Positions 44,860 to 55,999 are shown, counted from the first letter of the stretch. The stretch is DNA of 64,000 nucleotides from Chamaelirium japonicum (GCA_947650365.1 OX393557.1:48081979-48145978); one strand, 5' to 3'. Notes: generated by a model from the letters alone, not told the origin. Program-made: numbers and translations.

Positions 44860-46280
44860 TCTCTTTATAAGTTTTTCATAGGTTTCTCACTTTATAAATT
44901 TTTCATAAGTTTCCATTATCACTTTTTATAAGTCTCTCTAAATTGAACATTTAGAATTTTCTCTTGCTAAAAAACTGGACAGTCAAAAGTTTATCCACTA
45001 AAAAAGTTTATGTGACACCGTATGTTTCTCTATCTAAAACAGAATATCCATAACTTTCTCTCCTTAAAAATAGGCAACCCATAACTTTATATCTCTAAAA
45101 ATAGGTCATTCATAAGTTTCTCTTTCTAAAATTAAACATTCATATCATTCTCTCTAGAAATTGGACAGTTAGAGCTTTATCTCTCTAAATGCAGGTAAAT
45201 CATAAGTTTCTATCCCAAAAACTACTACACTTTCATAACTTTCTCTCTCTAAAAACTAGAAAATCAGAACTTTATCTCTCTAAAAAACGGGTAGACCATA
45301 AATTTCTTTCACTAAAACTGAACATTCGTAACTTTCTCTTTCTAAAAATTATACAGTCAGAACTTTCTCTCTAAAAAAATATAAACCATAATTTTCTCTA
45401 TCTAAACTTGAACATTCAGAACTTTCTCTCTAAAGACTGGACAGTCAAAACTTTATCTTTAAAAACAAGCAAACCATAAGTTTCTCTATCTAAAACTGAA
45501 TATTCAGAATTTCAAAACTAGATAGTCGGAACTTTCTCTCTAAACACAGGTAAATCATAAGTTTCTCTCTCCAAATTGAACATTCAGAACTTTCTCTCTC
45601 TAAAAACTAGATGGTCAGAATTTTATCTCTCCAAAAATATGTAAGCTATAAGTTTCTCTCTTTAAAACTGAATATTCAGGGCTTTATCTCTAAAAATTGG
45701 ACAATCAAAACTTTTTCTCTTAAAATAAGTAAACCATAAGTTTCACTTTCTAAAACGGAACATTCAGAACTTTTGAAACTAGATAGTCGAAACTTCTTTC
45801 TAAAAATAGGTAAATCATAAGTTTCTCTCTCCAAACTGAACATTCAAAACTTTGTCTTTCTAAAAACTAGATAGTCATAATTTTATCTCTCTAAAAATAT
45901 GTAAGCCAAGTTTCTCTTTAAACTGAACATTCAAAACTTTATCTCTAAAAACTGGACAGTCAAACCTTTTTCTCTAAACATAGGTAAACCATAAGTTTCA
46001 CTCTCTAAAACTGAATATTCAAAATTGTCTTTCTAAAAACTGGATAGTCATAACATTTTTTCTTTAAAAACAAGTAAACCATAAGTTTCTCTCTCTAGAA
46101 TTGAATATTCAAAATTTTCTTTCTATAAAAACTAGACAGTTAGAGCTTTATCTCTCTAAAAATTGGTAAACCATAAGTTTCTCTTTAAATCCGAACATTC
46201 AAAACTCTATCTCTAAAAACTAGACATGTAGAGCTTAATCTCTATAAAATACTCTCCCTCTAAAAATAGGTATTCATACC
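44860..46280. repeat. Higher-order minisatellite (~30-bp monomers in ~90-bp blocks), left part
   Basis: The order GAACATTCAGAACTTTCTCT, then AAAAACTGGACAGTCAGAAC, then GGTAAACCATAAGTTTCTCT repeats. Successive 'AACATTC' marks from 45410 to 46195 lie about 87 bp apart. It continues past the inserted element at 54449. Confidence 0.88.
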
Positions 46281-46894
46281 TGTGGGGGGAAATTTCCGAG
46301 CCGCCTTGATCGGGAACCCCGCCCCACAGCCTTGATTGAATGTTGATGGTTTGTAGAGTTAGAGAGTTGGGAGAGTAGATAGAGAGAGTAGAGAGTGATG
46401 ACACAAGGATTGGTGACGGAGTTCAGTCTTACGACCTACGTCTCCGGGTGAGAGGTGCCACCTGATCTTCACTATAATTTGAGTAAATGAGGGTTGAGCG
46501 TTCTCTCGACAGGCCGAGAGAAGCTTCTTACAATGTGTTTGCACGGAGCAATTAGAAGAGTTCAAGAGAAAGAATGGAGGGCTCTAGCTCTGGATTTGGA
46601 ATCCCTCTTCTTCTGATCGAATGACCAACCCCCTCCCTGGATGCCTTGGGGGTCCTTTTATAGCGTAGGCATGTGCCCGATATGGCAGTGATGACGTGGC
46701 ACTGATGACGTGGTACTGGTTCTGGGCCTTCTTGCTGGGCCCTTATTGGGCCGTTGTTCGAGCCCAATAAGGAGGAGGGCTTGATCTACGAGCCCCGTAG
46801 AGTGGGCCCATGAATCCGGGCGGGCTTACCCACTTGGGCCGTTGCACGGGCCCATGCCGCTCTGATCTGGTCCGGTACAATTTTTGCACCCACA
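46281..46894 (-). repeat. 3' LTR (left) of element 2
   Basis: Contains the TATA box CTATAAAAGG (minus, about 46653-46663), the CGGAGACGTAGG block (46435-46446) and many TGGGCC/GGGCCCA motifs (46730-46855). Ends match the right LTR exactly. Confidence 0.94.
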
Positions 46895-46908
46895 GTTACC
46901 CCCTCCCA
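46895..46908 (-). promoter_or_regulatory. Polypurine tract of element 2
   Basis: The minus strand reads TGGGAGGGGGTAAC next to the 3' LTR, nearly identical to element 1. The ~40 bp before it (CACCTTGGAATCCCAGCC) also resemble element 1. Confidence 0.85.
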
Positions 46909-47029
46909 GTCGGGTCAGGACCCCCTGGGTCGGCTGGGATTCCAAGGTGTAAACGCCTCAGGATTCTGGCATGGTTGACAAGGGCCGTCGGTGTCGCGGT
47001 TCGTATTAGAAAAGTCTCCTTCTACCGAT

Positions 47030-47877
47030 GTCGAGACCCTTTTGGCGCGAGCCAAAAAGTCTCGGTTTTGCAAGTGGGCGTATCAGAAGAAGCAGTGTGT
47101 TTTCCGACCGAGAGGATACCGAGAGGGTACCGAGACCCTTTTACCTTTTCCCGATCGAGAGGATGCCGAGACTCCTTTGCCTTCTGCCGACGCCGAGACC
47201 CTTTTGGTGCGAGCCAAAAAGCCTCGGTTTTGCGAGGAGGCGTTCTCGAAAAATTAGTGTATTTTTCGACCGAAAGTATACCGAGAGGATACCAAGAGGG
47301 TACCGAGAGGATACCGAGACCCTTTTGCCTTTTCCCGACCGAGAGGATGCCGAGACTCCTTTGCCTTCTGCCGACGCCGAGACCCTTTTGGTGCGAGCCA
47401 AAAAGTCTCGGTTTTGCGAGGAGGCGTTCTCGAAAAATTATTGTATTTTCCATCCGAGAGTATACCGAGAGGGTACCGAGACCCTTTTGCCTTTTCCCGA
47501 CCGAGAGGATGCCGAGACTCCTTTGCCTTCTGCCGACGCCGAGACCCTTTTGGTGCGAGCCAAAAAGTCTCGGTTTTGCGAGGAGGCGTTCTCGAAAAAT
47601 AAGTGTATTTTTCGACCGAGAGTATACCGAGAGGATACCGAGAGGGTACCGAGACCCTTTTCCCTTTTCCCGACCGAGAGGATGCCGAGACTCCTTTGCC
47701 TTCTGCCGACGCTGAAACCCTTTTGGTGTGAGCCACAAACCCTCGGTTTTGCGAGGAGGCGTTCTCGAAAAATTAGTATATTTTTCGACCGAGAGTATAC
47801 TGAGAGGGTACCGAGACCTTTTTCCCTTTTTCCCGACCGAGAATATACCAAGAGGGTACCGAGACCCTTTTCTTGCT
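47030..47877 (-). repeat. Array A: five 159-182-bp units with nested 13-bp repeats
   Basis: Units begin at GAGACCCTTTTGG (47034, 47197, 47379, 47541, about 47724). Length differences come from extra copies of ATACCGAGAGGGT-like 13-mers. The arm pair CTTTTGG..CCAAAA is present in most units. About 300 codons are open in three frames, but none resembles a gene. Confidence 0.92.
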
Positions 47878-48440
47878 GTCCTGGTTTTGCACAGGAGATC
47901 CATGGTGTTTTTATTGTTGCAAGAGATATAGAAATCCAAATGACTTCAAACTAGATTCAAAAGTTGCGTATCGGAGTTCTTTATATACAGTCCAATTTCA
48001 GCCTAATCGGAGTTCGTGACCAAAAGTTATGGCCTTTGTACCAAAGCCGCTCTGAGCAGATCCGCTGTCCAGATTTTGCACTGAAGATCAATAATGTTTC
48101 TATTGTTGCAGGAGCTATAGAAGTTCAAATGACCTCAAACTAGATGCAAAAGTTGTGGATCGTAGTTCTCTATTTACAGTCCCAATTTCAGCCCAATCGG
48201 AATTCGTGACCAAAAGTTATGGCCGTTGTACCGAAGCATCTCCGAGCAGATCCGCTGTCCAGATTTTGCACTGAAGATCAACGATGTTTCTATTGTTGCA
48301 AGAGCTATAGAAGCTCAAATGTCCTCAAACTAGATGCAAAAGTTGCGGCTCGTAGTTCTCTATTTACAATCCAAATTTCAGCACAATCGGAGTTTCTGAC
48401 CCAAAGTTATGGCCGTTGTACCGGAGCCTCTCCGAGCAGA
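47878..48440 (-). repeat. Array B: three ~184-bp units
   Basis: Units start near 47878, 48066 and 48250 with CCAGATTTTGCACTGAAGAT and contain GTTTCTATTGTTGCA, CAATTTCAGCCCAATCGGA and CAAAAGTTATGGCCGTTG. Confidence 0.92.
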
Positions 48441-48449
48441 TCCGTGCTA

Positions 48450-49240
48450 GGCTGTTGTAGACACCGAGACCCCCTCCCCTCTCGGTTTTTGACAAAACCG
48501 AGGGGTGGGCTATTGTTGATGCCGAACACCCACCCTCTCGGTTTTCTGACGAAACCGAGAGGTGGACTATTGTTGATGCCGAACACCCCGACCTTCTTGG
48601 TTTTTTTGATGAAACCGAGAGGTGGACTGTTGTTGGTGCCGACACCCCCTTCCCTCTCGGTTTTTTGCAAAACCGAGAGGTAGGCTGCTGATGGTGTGTC
48701 ATCACCCCCTCCCCACTCAATTTTTTATGCGAAACCGAGGGGGGGCTGCTCGTTGATGCCGACACACACCCCCTCTCAGTTTTCTGACGAAACCAAGGGG
48801 TGTGCTGCTGATGGTGTGTCGTCATGCCCTCCCCACTCGGTTTTTGTGCGAAACCGAGGGGGGGCTGCTTGTTGATGCCAACACACACCCTCTCTCGGTT
48901 TTCTGACGAAACCGAGGGGTGTGCTGATGGTGTGCCGTCACCCCCTCCCCACTCGGTTTTTGTGCGAAACCGAGGGGGGTTGCTTGTTGATGCCGACACA
49001 CACCCCCTCTCGGTTTTTTGACGAAATCGAGGGGTGTGCTGATGGTGTGCCGTCACCCCCTCCCCACTCGGTTTTTGTACGAAACCGAGGGGGGGTTGCT
49101 TGTTGATGCCGACACACACCCCCTCTCGGTTTTCTGACGAAACCGAGGGGTGTGCTGCTGATGGTGTGCCGTCACCCCTTCCCCACTCGATTTTTGTGCG
49201 AAACTGAGGGGGGGTTGCTTGTTGATGCCGACACCCCATT
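48450..49240 (-). repeat. Array C: about 13 hairpin units of ~58-65 bp
   Basis: Each unit has CTCTCGGTTT, a short loop and AAACCGAGAG or the GGGG variant, followed by GCTGTTGTTGATGCCGACAC. The paired arms often change together. Confidence 0.92.
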
Positions 49241-49719
49241 ATTGGAGCTGCAAGGAGAGGCCAAAAAGTGTCGGTATTGAAAATAGTGTGTTTTTTGAAT
49301 TTTAGCCCCATTTGAAACCGACACTTTTTCGGTAAAACGCTGGTGCGCGGGGATGTCGGCGAGGGACAATGCTATATTCGAGGGGGTTTCTTAGAGATAA
49401 TCTAGGATGACGCCGCATGATGGCTAGCCGGTCTTCACCCAATGTATTACCGCACCTGGTTACTGTATTCACCAGGTACTACGGTCACGTGAGGGTGTTG
49501 ACTTGGCCAGGATCAAGGAAGCACCATTTTATCCTGTGTTACCCACCGTCGATTGCACCAGTGTGGAGACACGCACTGACAGAGTCAGACCAACCACCCC
49601 CTGACCGGTTTGGAACCGTTAGTCGTCGAAAAAAGGTGATGGACAGTGACAATCTGATGCTTGGACCTGAGTGACAAGACTAAGCTTGGACTTTTGATCG
49701 AATGCCAATACGTCGGCGA

Positions 49720-50990
49720 CGACGTCTCGGACTTTGTCTTCGAATGCCAAGGGCTGGGCCTTGGGCTTGTAGAGTACCAAGGTGTTGGTCGCCTTGAACT
49801 TTGTCTTCAAGTGCCAAGGGCTGGGCCTTGGGCTTGTAGAGTGCCGAGGCGCTGGTCGCCTCGGACTTTGTCTTCGAGTGCCAAGGGCTGGGCCTTGGGC
49901 TTGTAGAGTGCCGAGGCATTGGTCACCTCAGACTTTATCTTCGAGTGCCAAGGGCTGGGCCTTGGGCTTGTAGAGTGCCGAGACATTGGTCGCCTCAGCC
50001 TATGTCTTTGAGTACCAAGGGCAGGGCCTTGGGCTTATAGATTGCCGAGGCATTGGTCACCTCAGACTTTGTGTTCGAGTGCCAAGGGCTGGGCCTTGGG
50101 CTTGTAGAGTGCCGAGGCATTGGTCACCTCAGACATTGTCTTCGAGTGCCAAGGGCTGGGCCTTAGGCTTGTAGAGTGCCGAGGCATTGGTCACCTCGGA
50201 CTTTGTCTTCGAGTGCCAAGGGCTGGGCCTTAGGCTTGTAGAGTGCCGAGGCATTGGTCACCTCGGACTTTGTCTTCGTGTGCCAAGGGCTGGGCCTTGG
50301 GCTTGTAGAGTGCCGAGGCATTGGTCACCTCGGACTTTGTCTTCGAGTGCCAAGGGCTGGGCCTTGGGCTTGTAGAGTGCCGAGGCATTGGTCACCTCGG
50401 ACTTTGTCTTCGAGTGCCAAGGGCTGGGCCTTGGGCTTGTAGAGTGCTGAGGCATTGGTCACCTCGGACTTTGTCTTCGAGTGCCAAGGGCTGGGCCTTG
50501 GGCTTGTAGAGTGCCGAGGCATTGGTCACCTCGGACTTTGTCTTCGAGTGCCAAGGACTGGGCCTTGGGCTTGTAGAGTGCCGAGGCATTGGTCGCCTCG
50601 GACTTTGTCTTCGATTGCCAAGGGCTTGGCCTTGGGCTTGTAGAGTGCCGAGGCATTGGTCGCCTCGGCCTATGTCTTCGAATACCAAGGGCAGGGTCTT
50701 GGGCTTATAGATTGCTGAGGCATTGGTCACCTCGGACTTTATCTTTGAGTGCCAAGGGTTGGGCCTTGTGCTTGTTGAGTGCCAAGGCGTTGGTCGCCTC
50801 GGACTTTGTCATCGATTTCCAAGGACTGGGCCTTGGGCTTGTAGAGTGCCGAGGTATTGGTCACCTCGGACTTTGTCTTCGCGTGCCAAGGGCTGGGCCT
50901 TGTGCTTGTTGAGTGCCAAGGCATTGGTCGCCTCGGACTTTGTCTTCGAGTGCCAAGGATGTCTCCTTGAACTTGGTGCATGTCAAAGCG
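49720..50990 (-). repeat. Array D: ~19 units of 67 bp
   Basis: GGGCCTTGGGCTTGTAGAGT, CCGAGGCATTGGTCACCTCG and CTTCGAGTGCCAAGGGCT repeat with a strict 67-bp period. Each unit has two stems: CCAAGGGCTGGGCCTTGG and CCGAGG..CCTCGG. Because 67 is not a multiple of three, ORFs recur in all frames and are artefacts. Confidence 0.95.
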
Positions 50991-51050
50991 GCGACGTCTG
51001 CCTTGGACTTATTCTTATCGCCTCGGATAAGTATAGTTGATAGTTTAGCT

Positions 51051-51865
51051 TGACCTGGATTGTCAGGAGCATTTTTATCTGACTTTCGCCTTAAAAGGGC
51101 GTAGCCGAATTGCCTTCGAGCTTCCAACTTGAATGGGTGGAATCGAAGGTCTTTGGTTGACCTGGGTTACCAGGAGCTTTTATCGGACTTTAGCCTCGAG
51201 AGGGCGTAGCCGAATTGCCTTCGAGCTTCTGACTTGAACGGGCTGAATCGAAGCTTCTGACTTCGAGCTTCTGACTTGAACGGGCTGAATCGAAGGTCTT
51301 TGGTTGACCTGGGTTGCCAGGAGCCTTTTATCGGACTTTAGCCTCGAGAGGGCGTAGCCGAATTGCCTTCGAGCTTCCGACTTGAATGGGCGGAATCGAA
51401 GGTTTTTGATTGACCTAGGTTTCCAGGAGCCTTTTTATCAGACTTTTGCCTTGAAAGGGCGTAGCCGAATTGCCTTCGAGCTTCCGACTTGAATGGGCGG
51501 AATCGAAGGTCTTTGGTTGACCTGGGTTGCCAGGAGCCTTTTTATCGGACTTTAGCCTCGAGAGGGCGTAGCCGAATTACCTTCGAGCTTCCGACTTGAA
51601 TGGGCGGAATCGAAGGTCTTTGGTTGACCTGGGTTGCCAGGAGCCTTTTTATCGGACTTTAGCCTCGAGAGGGCGTAGCCGACTTACCTTCGAGCTTCCG
51701 ACTTGAATGGGCGGAATCGAAGGTCTTTGGTTGACCTGGGTTACCAGGAGCCTTTTTATTGGACTTTAGCCTCGAGAGAGCGTAGCCGAATTGCCTTCGA
51801 GCTTCCGACTTGAATGGGCGGAATCGAAGGTGTTCGGTTGACCTGGATTGCCAGGAACCTTTTTT
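51051..51865 (-). repeat. Array E: ~106-bp units
   Basis: About seven units marked by GACCTGGGTTGCCAGGAGCC, then GGGCGTAGCCGAATTGCC and GGCGGAATCGAAGGT. One unit has a local duplication near 51240-51290. Stem-forming words CCTGGGTTGCCAGG and CCTTCGA..TCGAAGG occur in each. Confidence 0.9.
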
Positions 51866-52041
51866 TTTTATGCCTTAACATGGTGGAATCGAACTTCGAG
51901 AGATTTGATTTTGAGAAAAAAGAGATACTTTATTGATACAATAAAGTAGCGGTTACACTTTTTCAGGAGTTGCCCAGCGGACGTTACGATTATGCATCCA
52001 TGTATTATATTGACTTTTTTCCTCCACTGCTGCTGCCTCTC

Positions 52042-53694
52042 CTACTCTCGACCTGGTTCCTTATTAGCGAGGTAGCCATCGAGCTGCCCTTCTTGGATCA
52101 GGTTTTCGATGTGATGCTTTAGCTTCTGACATGTAGAGGTTGGGTGGCCATGGCTGCGATGAAACTCACAGTAGGCTGTCGTATCTCCCGCCTGATCGGA
52201 ATTTGGAGGGAGAGGTTGTGGCCACTTGCAAAATGGCTCGTTCTGCAAGTAGGCGAAGATGTCTTTAATGGAGGTGTTCAGCTCAGTGAACACCCTTTGC
52301 TCCCTTGGAGTTCGCCTCTTTTCTGCTGGAGGGGCTTTCGGATCTTCATTGTACCTTTTGGCCTGGGCCTTTTGGTCGGACGCAGCATGGGCAGACTTCA
52401 TGTAGCGTGTTTCATTCGAAGCTTCATCATCTTTCTTATGTCGGGAGTCACAAGACTCACGAGGCTCGCGTAGTCTTCTGGCCTGCTGATTGTCTTCTAC
52501 CTCTATCTCCCGCTGTACGCGCTTGAATATTGCCTCTAAGGTACTAGGAGGATACCGTATGAAGTCGGTGTAGACGTGGAGCTCTGGCCGGATAGCATTC
52601 TGGAATGCCAGCATGATGGCCTCCTCATTATGGGACTGATCGGTGAGCTCAGAGTGCTCATTATGAAACCTCATCGTGAAGCTCCTTAGAGACTCATCGG
52701 AGCCCATCTTCAGCCGGTAGAGTGTATCCAGCTTCTTTTCCGGCTTTAAGTTTAGCCGGTAATGGTCCATGAAGAGTTCAGCCAATTCTTTGAATGTGGT
52801 CACCGTACCAGTAGGCAGTGTGTAGTACCAGTCGAGGGCAGGTCCCTCGAGGCTTCCCACAAACATACGGCAAAGAACATGGTTCTCATACTCGTAGGAC
52901 GTCAGGGCCTGCTTGTAGGCTAGGATATGGAGAGCAAGGTCTCCCTAGATGCAGTTGAACTTTGGCAGGCTCGGTGTTCGCCAACCCATAGGAAATGGTG
53001 TTGCAAGAACCTTGGGATGCAGCGGCCCCACCGAGGTGATTAGCTGCCTACGGTCTTGATGGCGGCGTCCCACGTCGGCAGTATGCCTTAGTCGGTTGAG
53101 CAGCTCACGGGCATCTGTTGCTTTCGTGTGCGAAGGGATAGAATGTCTAGTAGACCCTGTTGACTGAGGTGATCCTTCTCCGCGATAGCTGGGCGCACCG
53201 TTGACGTCGAGGCGATCCCACACCGTTTGCCTTGGTGCTTGTGTGGATACCTGACGCATCTCGATACGCGGCACATGTGGTTCTTCAAGATGATGACTCA
53301 CGGCTGGGCAAGTCCTTGGTTGGTCTTCATCAGTAGCTAGAGAGTTGTGGGCCACAACCCCCGCTCTTTCAGCCGCCTTCTTTAGGGAATCCCTCTCTTG
53401 CTCGAGGGTCGCATTCTTCTTGAGGAGATTTAGCAGCTGGAAATCAGCAATCGAGATCTCGTATGTAGCATGAGGCTTGCTCCCTTGAATAGTGTGTTCT
53501 TTGCTAGATCGACGCCTCGGGGATGACGGGTCTCGCTGATCACTGTGCCCTTCTGGATGGCTGCCTTGCGGCCACAGCCGCTCCCGAACATTTCTTCGAT
53601 TGGTTGCAACCGAGACTTCTTGTTCTTCTTCGATCAGCATATTGTTTGTTCGTTCAGTACCCGCCTTTGGTGGGTTGGTGTTGGCCTTCACCAT
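52042..53694 (-). pseudogene. gag of element 2 with one premature stop
   Basis: The minus-strand frame from ATG 53694 (MVKANTNPPKAG) to TAG 52042 is 551 codons including the stop, broken once by TAG at 52945-52947. The retrotransposon gag domain lies at about residues 275-415 (SLEGPALDWYYTLP, then LYRLKMGSDESLRSFTMRF). A Cys/His motif CEFHRSHGHPTSTC is near residues 512-525. It aligns with element 1 Gag through these blocks. Unlike element 1 the frame stops shortly after the Cys/His motif, so the stop at 52042 looks like a true end and Gag would be made alone. The start ATG is chosen because upstream sequence is leader and LTR, although the frame is open back into the LTR. Confidence 0.88.
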
Positions 53695-53811
53695 CGAGCG
53701 TGTTGATGTCGGCGTGATGAAGGCGTTGATGTTGATTTGGATGAGGACTTGTGGCTCGTCACCGCAAGTTGAATAGGAGTCGGTAGAGGTGTGGGTAAGA
53801 CCTCTAACGAT

Positions 53812-53829
53812 ATCCCACAGACGGCGCCA
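53812..53829 (-). promoter_or_regulatory. Primer-binding site of element 2
   Basis: The minus strand reads TGGCGCCGTCTGTGGGAT just after the LTR, one base different from element 1. Confidence 0.8.
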
Positions 53830-53834
53830 AAGAT

Positions 53835-54448
53835 TGTGGGGGGAAATTTTCGAGCCGCCTTGATCGGGAACCCCGCCCCACAGCCTTGATTGAATGTTGA
53901 TGGTTTGTAGAGTTAGAGAGTTGGGAGTGTAGATAGAGAGAGTAGAGAGTGATGACACAAGAATTGGTGACGGAGTTCAGTCTTACGACCTACGTCTCCG
54001 GGCGAGAGGTGCCACCTGATCTTCACTATAATTTGAGTAAATGAGGGTTGAGCGTTCTCTCGACAGGTCGAGAGAAGCTTCTTACAATGTGTTTGCACGG
54101 AGCAATTAGAAGAGTTCAAGAGGAAGAATGGAGGGCTCTAGCTCTGGATCTGGAATCCCTCTTCTTCTGATCGAATGACCAACCCCCTCCCTGGATGCTT
54201 TGGGGGTCCTTTTATAGCGTAGGCATGTGCCCGATATGGCAGTGATGACGTGACGCTGATGGCGTGGTACTGGTTCTGGGCCTCCTTGATGGGCCCTTAT
54301 TGGGCCGTTGTTCGGGCCCAATAACGGGGAGGGCTTGATCTGCGAGCCCCGTAGAGTGGGCCCATGAATCCGGGCGGGCTTACCCACTTGGGCCGTTGCG
54401 CGGGCCCATGCCGCTCTGATCTGGTCCGGTACAATTTTTGCACCCACA
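53835..54448 (-). repeat. 5' LTR (right) of element 2
   Basis: Same length as its partner. TATA box on the minus strand near 54206-54216, CGGAGACGTAGG at 53989-54000, and TGGGCC-rich upstream part 54280-54410. Confidence 0.94.
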
Positions 54449-54535
54449 ATACCTTTCTCTAAAAACTGGGCAAGCATATATTTCTTTCTAAAAACTAGGC
54501 AACCATATCTTTCTCTATCTAAAATCAGGGTAGTG
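54449..54535. repeat. Right part of the higher-order minisatellite
   Basis: CTTTCTCTAAAAACTGGGCA and related words continue the array of 44860-46280, showing that element 2 landed inside it. Confidence 0.85.
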
Positions 54536-55355
54536 ATATTGTAACACCTGTGGTGTTAGATTTGAGAATAATAGAATTCCTCCAAGGCTAGTTTCGTCTT
54601 TTTGCAGCCAGACTTTTTCCTTGGGCTTTTTTCCAATAAATGGAACGTAAACCTATGAGATGTTTTACGTTCACATTCTCTGTAACTTCGAGCATGTCAC
54701 GATGGTGCGTTCCGTGCAACGATCAGGTGTATGCGCAGCCAGTTTCCGCAGCCCGGCAGAAAAACCCTAGAAAAGCGATAATTGGTCGATAGTTGTAGCT
54801 GTTTTGTTTCTTACAAGAGATCGGGTGATCAGATCGTAACGAAACAGGATACGTTAGATGGGGCTCTGATAGAGCCTTCCAAATGAGCCTGAGTTTGGGT
54901 TGATCCGACACCCGGGTGATTAGTTATTGCTATTTTAAGTTTTGGAGTCTTTCCTTCTTTTTGGGAGATCCAGAGGTCAGAAAATTATGTACTAAGCGCT
55001 AACGCGTTTGCGTTGATGAGACCTTTCCAACGAATCCTTTCGGGCCCTATTCCGACTTCCGGTTTGATAGTTACGGGTGATTATTCTTTTCAGCCCGGTT
55101 GACGGACGAATCGCACCCGGATTCCAACCGAGCCCGGTTCAGGACTCGGGACCGAGCCCGACTAGCCCTAGAGCCTACCTCCCGATCTCCTAGCATAATT
55201 TAAGGTCTCTTGACCTCCCTCCCCATTTATTTAGAATTCGAAATTCGGATGGTAATTATCGGGTAAGATTTCGGGATAACAATCCATATCTTTTAGCCCT
55301 TGTCCCTATCTTTCTTAACCAACCCTATCCCCAACCCATATCCACAACAGCCCCC

Positions 55356-55365
55356 CTTTATATAG
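55356..55365 (+). promoter_or_regulatory. TATA box of the Tekay-like LTR
   Basis: TTTATATAGA directly before a GA-rich segment that would begin the transcript. Confidence 0.65.
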
Positions 55366-55366
55366 A

Positions 55367-55530
55367 GATAGAGAGAGAACGAGAGGAGAGAGAGAGAGAG
55401 AGAGAACGGGAGAAATAGAGAGAGAGAACGGGAGAGAAAGAAGAGAGAGAACGTGAGAGAAAGAGAGAGGGAGAGAGAGAGAGAGAGAGAGCGGGATGCA
55501 GAGAGAGAGAGCAAGACAGAGAGAGGGAAC
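55367..55530 (+). repeat. Interrupted (GA)n tract in the LTR
   Basis: GA runs broken by AACG words. Its length differs slightly from the partner tract at 62645-62805, the main indel between the two LTRs. Confidence 0.9.
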
Positions 55531-55544
55531 GAGAAGAGATCGAG

Positions 55545-55975
55545 GAAGATGGGCGCACCCCGACCCGCCCCTCGCCGGAGCCCCGGCGGGCACGCCGGCA
55601 CCCCCAGGTCAGCCCCCCTCTCATCTTCTCATCCCCTCCGCGACCCAAACCCGCGACCCCCGGCCCTTCCTCCTCCCTTGCCGCGGCCCACACGGGCGGG
55701 CAGTGATCGCCGCCGCACCGAACCCCTCCCCGGCGCACCACCACCGACCTCCAAACTCCATGCGAACCCCCTCCTCCGGCCGAGCTTCGGGCTCCGACGG
55801 CCGCTCCGGCCGCCTCCCACCGCGCCTCCTCCGTGGGGGTGGTGCGGGAGAGGCCGGCCGAGCGCTCGCCGGCGCTCCAGGCCGCCCCTCCCGTCGGCCG
55901 CCGGCGCACAGGAACCAGGCCCTCGGGCTGGTCTCGTGGAGAAGAAGGAGAGGGGGGGGGGTAGTTTTGTATTTT
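55545..55975. other. CpG-rich block inside the LTR
   Basis: 430 bp of very GC-rich DNA with long overlapping ORFs on both strands and low-complexity Pro/Arg/Gly translations. It could be a captured host 5' exon or simply the structured leader of the element. No known domain is visible. Confidence 0.6.
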
Positions 55976-55999
55976 CCCATGTTTTAATTAACTGCAGAC

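Larger units (their letters stand above)
46281..54448 (-). mobile_element. Gag-only non-autonomous Tat-type element with five tandem arrays (element 2)
   Basis: LTRs 46281-46894 and 53835-54448 (both 614 bp) start TGTGGGTGCA on the minus strand. The element is flanked by a perfect 5-bp duplication ATACC (46276-46280, 54449-54453). Minus-strand order: LTR, primer site, gag, arrays E, D, C, B, A, polypurine tract, LTR. No protease, RT, RNase H or integrase motif exists in the 5.1 kb after gag. This fits the described class of gag-bearing terminal-repeat retrotransposons without pol. LTRs differ by about 18 positions by eye (near 3%). Element 1 is a related possible helper type. Confidence 0.92.

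Noticed and set aside
44860-46280. CRISPR-like regular repeat
   Set aside because: Plant DNA, no constant repeat with unique spacers and no cas genes; it is a minisatellite.
50187-50912. Many 62-112-codon ORFs with GLGLVECRG-type repeats
   Set aside because: They are frame-shifted readings of the 67-bp array D; the same words recur in several frames and on both strands.
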